NCBI GenBank assembly: GCA_021927905.1
Contig: BLLK01000047.1
Span: 2,356,001-2,420,000 of the forward strand
DNA length: 64,000 nt
Direction: 5' to 3'
Source: Chaetoceros tenuissimus
Lineage: Eukaryota > Bacillariophyta > Thalassiosirophyceae > Chaetocerotales > Chaetocerotaceae
Shown here: in pieces, positions 1 to 9,804 of the stretch
Position numbering within the stretch: position 1 is the first letter of the stretch
Layout: every line of letters starts with the position of its first letter
Translations under genes and position numbers: made by a program
The notes under the pieces: model-generated
Database searches by the model: none
Seen by the model: only the letters and a program-made list of their open reading frames with translations
What the model was told of the DNA's origin: nothing

Positions 1-203
1 TCAACTTTCAATGCTAGATCTAAATCTGTACCATCTGGAAGTAGAATGTAAGTACGTTTGCCATATGGATCGTCACCAATTATGTGAACTTTTGCATTTG
101 CAACGAGATTTGTGTGATCTGTCGAAGATGCGAAAAAATTTCGCTTCAGTCCATGTCGAACCGATCTCTGCGAAAGTTTGGATACTGTAGAAGCGAGAAG
201 CAT
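1..203 (-). CDS. 5' part of a gene with a mitochondrial-type presequence (partial)
   Basis: The first 67 codons of a minus-strand gene that leaves the window at its left edge. The start ATG is complementary to bases 201-203. The first 25 residues (beginning MLLASTVSKLSQRSVRHGLK) contain several Arg and Lys, Ser and Leu but no acidic residue, which is the pattern of a mitochondrial targeting peptide. The following part reads HIIGDDPYGKRTYILLPDGT, a beta-rich stretch I cannot assign to a family. The frame is open to the edge with no stop. Function unknown; the mitochondrial location is inferred from composition only. Confidence 0.5.
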   Translation of the reverse strand, partial: MLLASTVSKLSQRSVRHGLKRNFFASSTDHTNLVANAKVHIIGDDPYGKRTYILLPDGTDLDLALKV

Positions 204-615
204 AGTATGCAATGATCTCTATTAAAATATGAGCAATACCAATTACCAATGTGGTGACAATGAATGATAATCAACCATCTTCATCTCTCTTCAGTGTAAT
301 ACTCGTAGTTTTAGTATGTCTCGTACGTGCGTACTTAGGTTAGAGAGATATGGTGACTGACAGACGATAGAGATCAGTGGATAGCAAGATGTAGGAGAGA
401 CCAAAATTGCCCCCCTCTACTCTAACTCTTTTGTCATTGTTGTCTAAAAAAAAAAAGACTAATGGTCGAGTACGAACAGTTTCTAAAACATGCTACTGCA
501 ATAAAAACCTTCCTATGGAAAATTGGGGGATCTAAATCTTTCTTATTTTGGTATGTTGAATACTAGAATATCCAAATAAGTCCAAAACATGTATACTACA
601 GAAAGGTAACCACTA
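204..615. other. Intergenic region upstream of the left-edge gene
   Basis: This stretch lies between the start of the left-edge gene and the stop of the transporter gene, both on the minus strand. It holds a run of ten A near 447-456 and a GTACGT-rich stretch near 323-334. I see no gene, RNA or repeat in it. Confidence 0.4.
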
Positions 616-2502
616 TCAGGTCCTAATAATGCGCAAATATAAAATCGAAAAAGCTGCCAGTATGGAACAGATTACCACAAACCACTCAATATTTTCCCAA
701 TCATTATCGCGTCGTATATCCAATGCTTGTATGATAGGAATGGTAACAAAATCGGACAGCTGATCACCAAAATCAATACATGCAAGTAGAATACCATATT
801 GCATACCATGGTCCAAATAGGAAGAGGGCCCATTTCTAGCATTTCTCTCAAGAGTAGAATTTGGCTGTGCATCTGTAGGAACGTAATCAGGACCTTCACT
901 TTCTTCGTTTACAACTGACACATTGTCAATATCAATGGTGCTCGTCGTGGATAAAATGACGCTAGGCAAAAAAGAAAGCTCAGATAGGAATGATGCCACT
1001 AATTGAAATGTAATGTAGCATATTTTGAGTGGGAGTCCTATGGATTTCGTATCATCAACCAAGTATTTACGAAATGAGGTTATAAGTGGAAGAAATAAGA
1101 GAGACATAAGAGCACACATCATCGTTGTCAATATAATGACAGACTTGACACCTTTCAGAGCAGCAAACTTCTGCGCAATATGCGATCCATACGTCCAACT
1201 GGAAAGCATAGTTGTTGCTGAGGACGCAAGAGATAGCGTCTGTAAAAATATGGGATGGCTTCGGAACACTGTGTATAGAAAGGATGACAATGTAACATTT
1301 GATGTCGGTGTTGCATGTCTTAGGATAAGGTATACAGCCACTCTCTTGATGTACTGGAGTTTATTCACAATTGTTCTTTTTGTATCATCAACTATGCAAC
1401 TTTCATTTGATCTACTAGATCTATAAGACTTCCATGCAATATAAATGGCAAGTGTACATCCTGAGCACATGATTAAGATGACGCTATGAAAAAACATTGA
1501 ACTGGTGGCAACAGTGATCACATTCCTTAGACCAAGCCAGATCAGTGCCGCTTGAAACAAGAGTAGAGCAAGTAGATCATATTTGATAAGACCCAGCATG
1601 CTCACTTCCTGGAGACAGTCACCTTGATCTGTATTACTTTGAGAAAAGTTATTTCCATGAGATATAGAATCATATGAATGCCGACCTAATTGCGTTTTGA
1701 CAGAGATGCAGACTCCAAGTAGTGGGAATATCGAAGTGATAAGAAATGATCCAGTGATGAACGTATCACTTAGAGGATTTGATCTGTCACTTGCGTCATC
1801 ATCTTCAGCAAAGTCACTGTGCTTTGAATGATCCTTCCAAATAATTACCAAAAAAGTAAGTATATGTGCTAATAGACTACCTGCATTTCTAGAGGTAGCA
1901 GCTTGGCTCTGATAACAAGACAATATAATTTCATGCCGCTGCCTCTTCTGCTCAAATTTTGCATCAGTATCTTCCGCTTCTTGATAATTATTCATCATCC
2001 ATTCATCAATAGAGTAGGATGCTGATAATAACAAATTTAAGCCAACCATAAACTCAGCTGCGGATTGAAAAACACCCTTGAAGAAAGCAACTATGAAACA
2101 CTGTACTATTTGCCCGTCTTTTAAAAATGCAGTTCTTTGCGTCAGTAGAGCTGACATGATCAAATAGACAGGAAGTAAGATATGCTGTTTTTTCCCTGCA
2201 ATTTTGGCCATCAAAGCGTACAACGGTTTGAGGCTATAAGGAATGAACGCAACAGCATAGTACGCTGATATAAAAGAAACTGGAATCTGTATTCGATCAT
2301 TGACAAACGCTGTAGTTGCTAACATTGGCAAAGCTTCAACTATTCCATTTATTCTATATAGGTATAGAATAGGTTTTGGAAGTCTCATTCTTTCATAATC
2401 TTGCGAAGAAGAGTCCTCCGAGTTCCCATTATTACCATCGTCCTCGTTCATAAGTTGATTCTCTTCATTGTGCATAGAGAGGGATATTTCTCCTTCTACC
2501 AT
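616..2502 (-). CDS. BT1-type (folate/biopterin) transporter family membrane protein
   Basis: An intronless 628-residue protein with an acidic, Ser/Asn-rich hydrophilic N-terminus (about residues 1-45) followed by roughly ten to twelve hydrophobic segments. The first membrane block reads LYRINGIVEALPM and then FIPYSLKPLYALMAKIAG. The pattern of a helix ending in (I/S)LKPL before a short basic loop is typical of BT1 folate-biopterin transporters of the major facilitator superfamily. A long cytosolic loop with charged and Ser-rich segments sits near residues 225-300, and another near 525-575. Substrate is not readable from the sequence; folate or pterin transport is only the family precedent. 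It faces the plastid-protein gene head to head across 385 bases. A diverged MFS protein of another family is the main alternative. Confidence 0.55.
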   Translation of the reverse strand: MVEGEISLSMHNEENQLMNEDDGNNGNSEDSSSQDYERMRLPKPILYLYRINGIVEALPMLATTAFVNDRIQIPVSFISAYYAVAFIPYSLKPLYALMAKIAGKKQHILLPVYLIMSALLTQRTAFLKDGQIVQCFIVAFFKGVFQSAAEFMVGLNLLLSASYSIDEWMMNNYQEAEDTDAKFEQKRQRHEIILSCYQSQAATSRNAGSLLAHILTFLVIIWKDHSKHSDFAEDDDASDRSNPLSDTFITGSFLITSIFPLLGVCISVKTQLGRHSYDSISHGNNFSQSNTDQGDCLQEVSMLGLIKYDLLALLLFQAALIWLGLRNVITVATSSMFFHSVILIMCSGCTLAIYIAWKSYRSSRSNESCIVDDTKRTIVNKLQYIKRVAVYLILRHATPTSNVTLSSFLYTVFRSHPIFLQTLSLASSATTMLSSWTYGSHIAQKFAALKGVKSVIILTTMMCALMSLLFLPLITSFRKYLVDDTKSIGLPLKICYITFQLVASFLSELSFLPSVILSTTSTIDIDNVSVVNEESEGPDYVPTDAQPNSTLERNARNGPSSYLDHGMQYGILLACIDFGDQLSDFVTIPIIQALDIRRDNDWENIEWFVVICSILAAFSILYLRIIRT

Positions 2503-2887
2503 CGTTCACTGCCTTTCCAAACAAGCTCCACAATAAATATGTATTTTTTATGCTAATATCATTTTCGAAAGGAAAGATATCTACGAATAATCAACAAATA
2601 CTCTGGTAGACTCCACAAATAAAACTGTGGCGGAGAATGAAGTAGAAAAAAGATATGAGACACAGAGGAGAGAGAGGGATCAGTTCTCACCACATATTTA
2701 CAAAAATAGCTGATGGAATCAATGTCTACCACTCATTTTTTGTGAGTCACTGCGTCATTGTAGTACGTTACTCGTGCCCAACACATACTTAGAAACTCTT
2801 GATGTTTGATGTACATAGTCCATAGAGGTCAATAGTCTAGTTCAATTAAAGCAGTACCTACTGTTCTTCACATAAAGTATACAAGTA
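2503..2887. other. Shared upstream region of two divergent genes
   Basis: The transporter gene (minus strand) and the plastid-protein gene (plus strand) diverge from this 385-base gap, so it must hold both promoters. I see no strong core element, RNA gene or repeat. Confidence 0.4.
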
Positions 2888-4426
2888 ATGCGATTCATTT
2901 TGAGTACTACATTGTTGATTGTGGCTGCTAATGCCTTCACAATCCAGAAGGTTGGGAGAAGAATGAATGATTCTCTTTCAAGTGCAGGATTTTCTACACC
3001 AAAGATTTCCATTGGATTCTCTAAATATAACCATGTGGAAAAAAGCAGCAAGCTATACCAGACGCCATCTCTTCCATCATTCCAAGAACTACAGAAGCAA
3101 AAGTCAGATGCACTTCGAAGTATATCTGAATATCATGATGGTGTATGGATGAATGATGAAGGAGCTATATCCTTTGATTCATCAGGTGGGTCGAAAATGC
3201 GGTCATCACCCTTTAAAACTTCATCTAGTACTCGCCTTGGTCTGTCAGCTGATGCAGGAGAGGCTTTGAAAATGGTTGAAACTATGGAATGGGGCGAAGG
3301 AATGATTTTTGGTAGGTCTTCAGTGTTGGGCAATCTTGCAGATGTTGACTCTGTGGATGGATCTTATTCGCTGCATTCCATCATTGAGCGTGAAAGTGGT
3401 GATGATGTTGTGGATACCGTTTCATCTTGTGCACTCCCACAATCTATTTCAGGAATTGATCCTTGTTGTATTTCTACTGTAATTGAAAGTTGTCTTATCG
3501 CTACCGAGACAGAGCGTGTTAGATGCTTCATGTTGTACGGAAAGAGTACAATGTCCATTAGTACAAGTAACGATGGCGATGAAGATTCAATGGAAGAGCA
3601 AAGATTACTAAGAATAGTGATTACACACGAGAGAAAAGAAACAGATGGAAATGACGACTTCAAAAGTATTATCGATGATGCTGTTGGAAACGCTGAGAAT
3701 AGAATGGATAAACTTGCATCTGCAATGTCAGGCGAAGATCTAGGAAAGAATATCAAACATCCCATCAATATGATGTCTTTGTCAATGGGTCCGTGGCTAG
3801 GAGATGTTATAATAAGGGATAAATCTTTTAATTCATTACTACCAAAAAGTAAGAAGGACGGGGCAGCAAAGAAGGGTTTTGGCACAGCAAAGAAGCAAAC
3901 ACCACCAAAGAAAATGAGTCATGAAAGTGGATTTGGAGAATGGGTATTGGGTGTTCAAAAGATAGCAATGACTTTCAAGTATGATTTTGACTGCAATTGT
4001 AGACAGATATTTGATTACGGAAAAAGCATGGGTGTCTATGTGGAAGGGTTTCCTCAGCAAAGTACAGGAGTCATTTACGATGAGGGAATGTCGAGGAGAA
4101 TAAAGCCTGAAGATAGATCTATGTACATTGACTTTGACAATGGCGCTTATTGTGGATTTTCACATGGGTCAGTATTCATCAAAGCACCAAGATTCTTGAC
4201 ATCTCAGAGACAAGGCTCAGCATTACCTATGTTGACGGAGTTTGCAATCTTTCAAAAGCCAGAACCAGAAAGTGGTGAAGAATTAGACGAGAGTAAAGTT
4301 GATGACATTTGTTGCTCTAGAATAACCAGACTCTACAACGATGATGGCTCTTTGAAGCAGGGATGTACAAGTTTCTTCGTATTGAAGCCAATGGTAACTG
4401 AGATAGATGATGATATTACACCGTAA
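2888..4426 (+). CDS. Plastid-targeted protein of unknown function (possibly DUF3598-like)
   Basis: A 512-residue intronless protein. The N-terminus MRFILSTTLLIVAANAFTIQ is a signal peptide ending in ANAF with Phe at +1, the ASAF-type signature of diatom plastid presequences, followed by a basic Ser-rich transit-like region. The middle has an acidic, Ser-rich stretch. The last 200 residues alternate short hydrophobic strands with turns (WVLGVQKIAMTF, GVYVEGFPQQSTGVIYDEG, CGFSHGSVFIKAP, RITRLYNDDGSLKQG). This looks like a beta-barrel of the calycin or DUF3598 kind, families found in cyanobacteria and plastids. The family assignment is weak; the targeting call is better supported. A Lys-rich loop lies near residues 318-340. 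It ends tail to tail with the methyltransferase gene, 60 bases apart. Confidence 0.6.
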   Translation: MRFILSTTLLIVAANAFTIQKVGRRMNDSLSSAGFSTPKISIGFSKYNHVEKSSKLYQTPSLPSFQELQKQKSDALRSISEYHDGVWMNDEGAISFDSSGGSKMRSSPFKTSSSTRLGLSADAGEALKMVETMEWGEGMIFGRSSVLGNLADVDSVDGSYSLHSIIERESGDDVVDTVSSCALPQSISGIDPCCISTVIESCLIATETERVRCFMLYGKSTMSISTSNDGDEDSMEEQRLLRIVITHERKETDGNDDFKSIIDDAVGNAENRMDKLASAMSGEDLGKNIKHPINMMSLSMGPWLGDVIIRDKSFNSLLPKSKKDGAAKKGFGTAKKQTPPKKMSHESGFGEWVLGVQKIAMTFKYDFDCNCRQIFDYGKSMGVYVEGFPQQSTGVIYDEGMSRRIKPEDRSMYIDFDNGAYCGFSHGSVFIKAPRFLTSQRQGSALPMLTEFAIFQKPEPESGEELDESKVDDICCSRITRLYNDDGSLKQGCTSFFVLKPMVTEIDDDITP

Positions 4427-4486
4427 AGTCAATAATTGCAACATTTTTTCTCTTCTATAGCCAAAATCTAGTTTAGAAGACATTAT

Positions 4487-6196
4487 TTACTGTTCCTCTT
4501 CAGGACTTACATAGAACAATGCAGCCGTGAGGTATGCATTGGCTGGGAAGGATGCCGGGCATTGAACATGACATGGGGCAGCGCCACTTGAGTTCAAAAG
4601 AGTTATTCTTCTACCAGCAGCTAATGCTGCCTTTTTCACAGTCTCTAAAAAGTATTGTCCTCCATTTTTCTGTGTCATTGCTCCTGAACATGTGCAGGTG
4701 AGTAGTAAACCACCCTCTTCCGAATTGATGATTTTCATAGCATCTCTGTTCAATGAATGATATTTTCTGCTAGCTCTTTCTAATGCATTGACAGTAGGTG
4801 CCAGCTTGGGAGGGTCAAGAATGATTACATCAAATTCTTTCCCTTCATCTGCTGCTGCCTTCATGTAGTCTGCAATATCATTACGTACAAAATTGATCTT
4901 CTGTTGATCGATATTGTTTAGTTTTGCATTTTCGTTCGCAGCATCAACTGCATCTTGAGAAGAGTCAACACCAATACAGCTATTTGCACCTCCATGGATC
5001 ATTGCATTCAGAGCGAATCCACCGTTGTAACAGCATAAGTCAAGAACATCTTTACCTTTGCATTTTAACGCCAAATTATACCTGTTTTCTCGCTGATCAC
5101 AGTAGAAGCCTGTCTTTTGTGATGAGACGTCATAAGGGTAAGTGTAATATTTGATATTGTTCTCAGTCAAAATTACAGGTGTGGAGTCCAATTCAAGTTC
5201 AGTATCCTCTTCAGATTCCTCTGGAAATTCATATCCATCCTGCTTTAAACGCATAGGGGTATTTCTCCAGACAATATCAATTTTAGATTCACTGTATACT
5301 GGATGTGAATCAAGAACCTTTCTCATCACTTTCATGATTGTTTCCTTATAAATTTCAACCCAAGATGCACTTGCCATGATTACTGCAACCTTTCCTCCAA
5401 GAATATCAACAGCCATTCCTGAAAGGCCATCCCCTTCCCCGTTGATCAAGCGGTAACTATCAGTTTTATCTGAAGGTAAGTTGAGGAATAATCTAGCCCG
5501 CACTGCATCTTCGATCTTTGATTCCATTACCATTTCAATTACTTTTTCGGTCTTGACTCTATCACTCTCGGTAGAAGTCTTTAAGATATTGTTAATCTCT
5601 TTGAACAATGCCTTGTTATTTGTCTCATGACAGAAAATGAAAGCCCTATACATTGAAACAGGATTGTAAAAACCATAACCAATCAATTTTCCATTTGATA
5701 TTGCCTGCATAATGTCTGCAATATTGCTTGTCGTCGAAAGAGATTCTCCGTTGGATGTGTAGATATCAGCAACACTATTATCTTCATCAACTACAAAGTG
5801 TTTATAATCAACAATTGTCTTCTGTTGACCCTTTCCCTTCCCTCTTCCTCCAAATCTCTTCTTATTATTGGAAGAGCTATTTTCATTACTCACAACGATT
5901 CCTACAAGTGAACCCATTGGAATTTTCGTGTCGTCATCTACACCTAGTTGAATAGTCTTCTCAACTGATCCAGAAAAGACAAGAGGAGATCCATTTCGGA
6001 AGTTCATTGATTGCTTATTCTTTTGAATGATGACATATCTTCGTTTCGACGCTTCAGTTTCAATATCACTTGTAGTTGAGAGCAATTGGCTTTGGGTTGC
6101 CATGGAACGAACATTGCTTGCCAAACTCCGATGCGTAGAGGTGAATGCTGACGTTCTACTCAGAAACAACGCAATCATTAGACTCGAAAAGTTCAT
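4487..6196 (-). CDS. Plastid-type RlmI-like rRNA (cytosine-5) methyltransferase
   Basis: A SAM-dependent methyltransferase of the RlmI/YccW family, whose bacterial members make m5C in 23S rRNA. I start at the second Met (base 6196) rather than the open-frame Met 19 codons upstream, because MNFSSLMIALFLSRTSAFTS is a clean signal peptide with a TSAF plastid motif. A basic PUA-like region (GGRGKGKGQQK) is followed by the family block RARLFLNLPSDKTDSYRLI and GEGDGLSGMAVDI. SAM motif I is VLDLCCYNGGFALNA, the acidic binding residue is in IGVDSS, motif IV is VIILDPPKLAP, and the catalytic-Cys region is LLLTCTCSG. The C-terminus CPASFPANAYLTAALFYV matches the usual family ending. It probably modifies plastid 23S rRNA; the exact base is inferred. 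It shares a divergent upstream region with the Rieske gene. Confidence 0.85.
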   Translation of the reverse strand: MNFSSLMIALFLSRTSAFTSTHRSLASNVRSMATQSQLLSTTSDIETEASKRRYVIIQKNKQSMNFRNGSPLVFSGSVEKTIQLGVDDDTKIPMGSLVGIVVSNENSSSNNKKRFGGRGKGKGQQKTIVDYKHFVVDEDNSVADIYTSNGESLSTTSNIADIMQAISNGKLIGYGFYNPVSMYRAFIFCHETNNKALFKEINNILKTSTESDRVKTEKVIEMVMESKIEDAVRARLFLNLPSDKTDSYRLINGEGDGLSGMAVDILGGKVAVIMASASWVEIYKETIMKVMRKVLDSHPVYSESKIDIVWRNTPMRLKQDGYEFPEESEEDTELELDSTPVILTENNIKYYTYPYDVSSQKTGFYCDQRENRYNLALKCKGKDVLDLCCYNGGFALNAMIHGGANSCIGVDSSQDAVDAANENAKLNNIDQQKINFVRNDIADYMKAAADEGKEFDVIILDPPKLAPTVNALERASRKYHSLNRDAMKIINSEEGGLLLTCTCSGAMTQKNGGQYFLETVKKAALAAGRRITLLNSSGAAPCHVQCPASFPANAYLTAALFYVSPEEEQ

Positions 6197-6555
6197 TTTC
6201 CTTGTTTGATTCCTTTGATTGTCTAGCGTGGATTTATGTTCAGGGCAAATCAAATACGTGTGGTAGTCAGGTAGACATGGACTAGTCTACTTTTCCAAGA
6301 AAAGAAATTTTGGGAGAAAAAAATTGGATGGCTGTGATGGCTGCTTACTTGCAAAACTTTACAACTCCCCCTAAGATGGGACTAAAACTGAGTCATACCC
6401 AATGACGACGAAATTGACTTACTCACTTTCATCCTCTCTTTTCTGTTTTCTGTAGTGAATTTAATAAATGCATTCGAGCATGCTCGCATGAGATGAAAAT
6501 GGATCGATACATGGCCATAATACTGTAAATACGAGAGACCCTATTTGATGATATA
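6197..6555. promoter_or_regulatory. Divergent upstream region with a 12-bp palindrome
   Basis: The gap separates two divergent plastid-protein genes (RlmI-like and Rieske oxygenase), so it should carry both promoters. A perfect 12-base palindrome, CGAGCATGCTCG, sits at 6475-6486, about 70 bases before the Rieske start. It could bind a dimeric factor, but that is inference. No other structure is evident. Confidence 0.35.
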
Positions 6556-8181
6556 ATGAAAGGTCTAGCGTGTTCCATAATTGTGTTGGGTCATATCCTT
6601 CACACATCATCATTTAGTATTCCAACATCATCGACGAACAGAATTCAACATCGTCCGTCACAACTCCAAAGCCTTTTCTCCACTAAAGCACCATCAAACC
6701 CTGTTGAAAAGATAATTGAAGAGACAGCTGAGGTGAAGGGAGAATTTGAGAATGAATTTAACTGGTTCAAAACATGGCATCCGGTAGTTCCTGTTGAATA
6801 CCTTGACCCAGAAAAACCACACCAATTCAAGCTGCTTGGTATGGATATTGTAATTTGGAACGATGGAGAGATAGACAAGAGTCCTTTATTTGGACCAAGA
6901 AAGAATAGGCCTAAAGGATCAAAAAAGAAGATGGGAAATTGGAAAGCATTTGTAGATCAGTGTCCTCATCGAAAAGTACCTCTTAGTGAAGGCAGAATTG
7001 AAGATGATGGTAGTCTTTTCTGTAGCTATCATGGTTGGAGATTTGATGGTGAAGGAGATTTGATTGATATTCCTCAACTTTCTACGAAAGAAGAATTGGC
7101 AACTATTCAAAGAAATCCAAAGAGTAAATGTAACTCTTTTCCTGTTCAGATTGTTAATGGCGTTTTGTATGTATGGCCTGATGCAAGTGAAGATTCAAAG
7201 ATCCAGTCGCTCTTGACAGATGTACCTGAGATGAAAGTTAAAGATGCCGACGAAGATAATATGTGGTATGGCCCGTGGAATTTCCGAGAATTGCCCTACG
7301 GTCACGATTTTTTCATTGAAAATGTTGTAGATGGCGCACATGTCGGTGTTTCTCATCATAACGTCGTTGGAAATAGATACAATGATCAAACAATGACTAT
7401 GCACACTGTGGAAAAACTAACCAAGGACGGGTTCACTGTAGGTAACGGCGTAACGAATGACGTTGCAGATGGAAGGAGTACAACTGCATTCAATGCTCCG
7501 GGGCAAGTAATCATCTCTAGCCCATATGGGAATGAAGGAGCTTGTCAGTATTTGGAACTATACTCTAGCCCATCTCGTCCAGGTTTCTGCAACCATGTTG
7601 GTCGAATCGTCATCAAGAAAGAAAGAGATGGGAAGATGCCAGGTGGATTCAAACAGTTCACAGCGCCTATTCCTATCTGGTTGAATCACTTGTTAGCATC
7701 CCTATTTCTAAATCAAGATGGACTGTTTCTTCATGCTCAAGAAAGAACTTTGGCCCATACAAAGCAATATAGGGCATCTGACCCAAGCGTTTCTAGCGAT
7801 AATTTTGCTGACGCTATTCTTCCAGTATCTACAGATAGAGGGGTCATGCTCTTTCGCACCTGGATGAAGAGGGTCGCAGGTGGTATGATTCCTTTCCAAG
7901 GTGACACCACCATGCCTAGTATCAATAATGATGTTGTATTTGATGTGTACAATGCTCATACTAAGCACTGTAAATATTGTCAGGATGCTCTAAAGAATTT
8001 GAAAAGGGCCAGATTCATGATGTTCTTCTTTGCTGCGTTCACTGCTGCCCTTAGACCAAAGATCCTCGGTGTGGGGGGATCAATATTCAGTGGTCTTGCA
8101 TTCTCTGGCATAGGAGGACTACTGAACAAGGTTATTGGCATGTTTTATCGCTTTGAATTCTCTCATGCTGCGAATCACTAA
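6556..8181 (+). CDS. Pheophorbide a oxygenase-like Rieske non-haem iron oxygenase
   Basis: A 541-residue member of the PAO/ACD1, TIC55 and PTC52 group. The N-terminus MKGLACSIIVLGHILHTSSF is a signal peptide ending in SSF, then a Ser/Arg-rich transit-like region. The Rieske [2Fe-2S] ligands are C136 and H138 (CPHRKVPLSEG) and C156 and H159 (CSYHGWRFDGEG). The mononuclear iron motif is ENVVDGAHVGVSHH, giving D259, H262 and H267. A CxxC near residues 471-474 (KHCKYCQ) is the redox-type motif of the plant PAO group. Hydrophobic segments follow, fitting membrane anchoring (FFFAAFTAAL and beyond). The family works on chlorophyll catabolites or on protochlorophyllide-type substrates; the substrate here is not determined. 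Confidence 0.85.
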   Translation: MKGLACSIIVLGHILHTSSFSIPTSSTNRIQHRPSQLQSLFSTKAPSNPVEKIIEETAEVKGEFENEFNWFKTWHPVVPVEYLDPEKPHQFKLLGMDIVIWNDGEIDKSPLFGPRKNRPKGSKKKMGNWKAFVDQCPHRKVPLSEGRIEDDGSLFCSYHGWRFDGEGDLIDIPQLSTKEELATIQRNPKSKCNSFPVQIVNGVLYVWPDASEDSKIQSLLTDVPEMKVKDADEDNMWYGPWNFRELPYGHDFFIENVVDGAHVGVSHHNVVGNRYNDQTMTMHTVEKLTKDGFTVGNGVTNDVADGRSTTAFNAPGQVIISSPYGNEGACQYLELYSSPSRPGFCNHVGRIVIKKERDGKMPGGFKQFTAPIPIWLNHLLASLFLNQDGLFLHAQERTLAHTKQYRASDPSVSSDNFADAILPVSTDRGVMLFRTWMKRVAGGMIPFQGDTTMPSINNDVVFDVYNAHTKHCKYCQDALKNLKRARFMMFFFAAFTAALRPKILGVGGSIFSGLAFSGIGGLLNKVIGMFYRFEFSHAANH

Positions 8182-8325
8182 ACTTGCACAGATATAATCA
8201 AAATAGCTTAGTTTACATAAGTTCTATACATCCATTCAAATAGCATTGTTTCTCATTCTTTTTTAGCTATGCATATGAATTTTCAAAAATTCTTTCGTCT
8301 CAAATCGTATATAAATCAAGAAAAA

Positions 8326-9804
8326 TTACTCATGAAGATATTCATGTAATAGACGTTCAATATTTTTCATTCGAAGTCTTTTCTTCGGCTTGTGCTCCCA
8401 TCCTTTTTTTACTATTTTCTTTACAGCACTCGGAATCTTCTTTGAGATCTTTGGTCTGGTCTTCCACATCAATAGACCTCGCCGATGCTGCCTTGCATTT
8501 AGATCCTTAAACGGTGTATCTTGATGCAGCATCTGCCAGAACAGCAAACTGAAAGAAAAGGTATCTGCAGGCAGCCCATACAGTTTACCAGACAAAACCT
8601 CAGGCGCCATATAGCGACCAGTCCCTGCTAGACTTAAAATGAATTCATCTTCCTTGACCTTTCGATCATCCAAAAGTTCCTTAGCAAGTCCTAGGTCAAA
8701 CAGTTTTATATCACCTTTGGCGTTGAATCCAACATTGTCAGGCTTCAAATCGCGATAAATCATACTTGAAAAGAAAGTTAGAAATAAATTCAAGTAGCTA
8801 ATGCATTCATGAAATATAAAAAAACACTCACTTTTTACTGTGTAAGTAAGACAATGCGGATGCAATCTTGTGAGCATAGTCAACAATCTTGATATTCATT
8901 GCATTCTTGTCTAAGTAAGCGCTTTGAGCTCTCCACAAAGCAATTTCCGAAGTCAAGGTCTTATTAAGTTTTTCAATTAGAATGAAGAAACCACTCGTTC
9001 CTGGATCATTACCAACACCATTGAAACCAACAATATGTGGATGAGATAATGCCATGAGAAACTGTGCCTCTCGAGCCAAGTCTATCGCCCCATGGACTCT
9101 TCTTGAATCAGACAAATCTTGACGAAGTTTCTTCACAGCATAGTAATTTCCTTGATTTAATTCTGTAAGAGTCCCATCATCCATCTCGTCCTCAGAGTTA
9201 CCATCACAATCCATTGACTCTTCACCATGATTTCGAAGGTTTCTACTAGAGCAGGATGATTGGATATCGATGTTACGAATACTTCCTTGTCTCACATAGG
9301 CAAATGAACCTTGCCCAAGCACGGGACCTTCCTCGACATCTATGTTTATGTGAGCTTCAAAATTCACAGGTGATCGAAGAAGTCAGATATAGAATACGTA
9401 AAGTACTTACCCTGTGGTGAAAAACGATACGAATGATTGGATTCATGTAGAATAGATTTTTCTTTAGTCACTATGTTGGAGCCCATACTCATTCTCCTCA
9501 GGGACCGTTCACAATTCTTCTTCAAGGCAACTTCCCTATCTTCGGGTAAAGGTGCAGATGACGTTCTTGCATGTGTTTGGGTGAGTATTGGCATTGATAT
9601 TGCTGCATCATCTAATTCTTCAAATAATGTTTCTTCCTCTGAGCAGATTGGCAGCGATGATTGCCTTATTGGGGCAATTTGTTCTTGTCGGATATTACAA
9701 GGAACCGCCGTTTCATCTACTTCTTCCATTTCCACAGACACTGTTTTCTCTGTATTTTCTCTTTTTTCTAGTTTGTGTCTTGAGTGAGATGCTACCAGGT
9801 TCAT
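8326..9804 (-). CDS. Serine/threonine protein kinase (three exons)
   Basis: Exons on the minus strand are 9804-9411, 9354-8832 and 8764-8326, giving 451 residues. Both introns are GT-AG (56 and 67 bases). Phases 1 and 2 rejoin cleanly, giving PQ-A-HINIDVEEG at the first junction and YLHSKN-MIYRDLKPDN at the second. The first 140 residues are Ser- and acid-rich. The kinase domain shows the Gly loop VLGQGSFAYV, the catalytic Lys in YYAVKKL, the loop YRDLKPDN (Tyr in place of His of HRD), DLGLAKEL (DLG for DFG) and GTGRYMAPEVLSG. The domain continues to a basic C-terminus. The insert between the Gly loop and the catalytic Lys is unusually long. The substrate and pathway are unknown. It is tail to tail with the Rieske gene. 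Confidence 0.85.

Noticed and set aside
447-456. A10 run as possible retroposon tail
   Set aside because: No flanking duplication or retroposed gene beside it.
1025-1426. 133-codon frame on the plus strand inside the transporter gene
   Set aside because: Antisense to a well-supported membrane protein; no family features and no splice signals.
3364-3885. 173-codon frame on the minus strand
   Set aside because: Antisense to the plastid-protein gene, without homology or signals.
8765-8886. Read-through Met start of the third kinase exon
   Set aside because: The codons before MIYRDLKPDN are intron; a clean GT-AG splice with correct phase joins the second exon.
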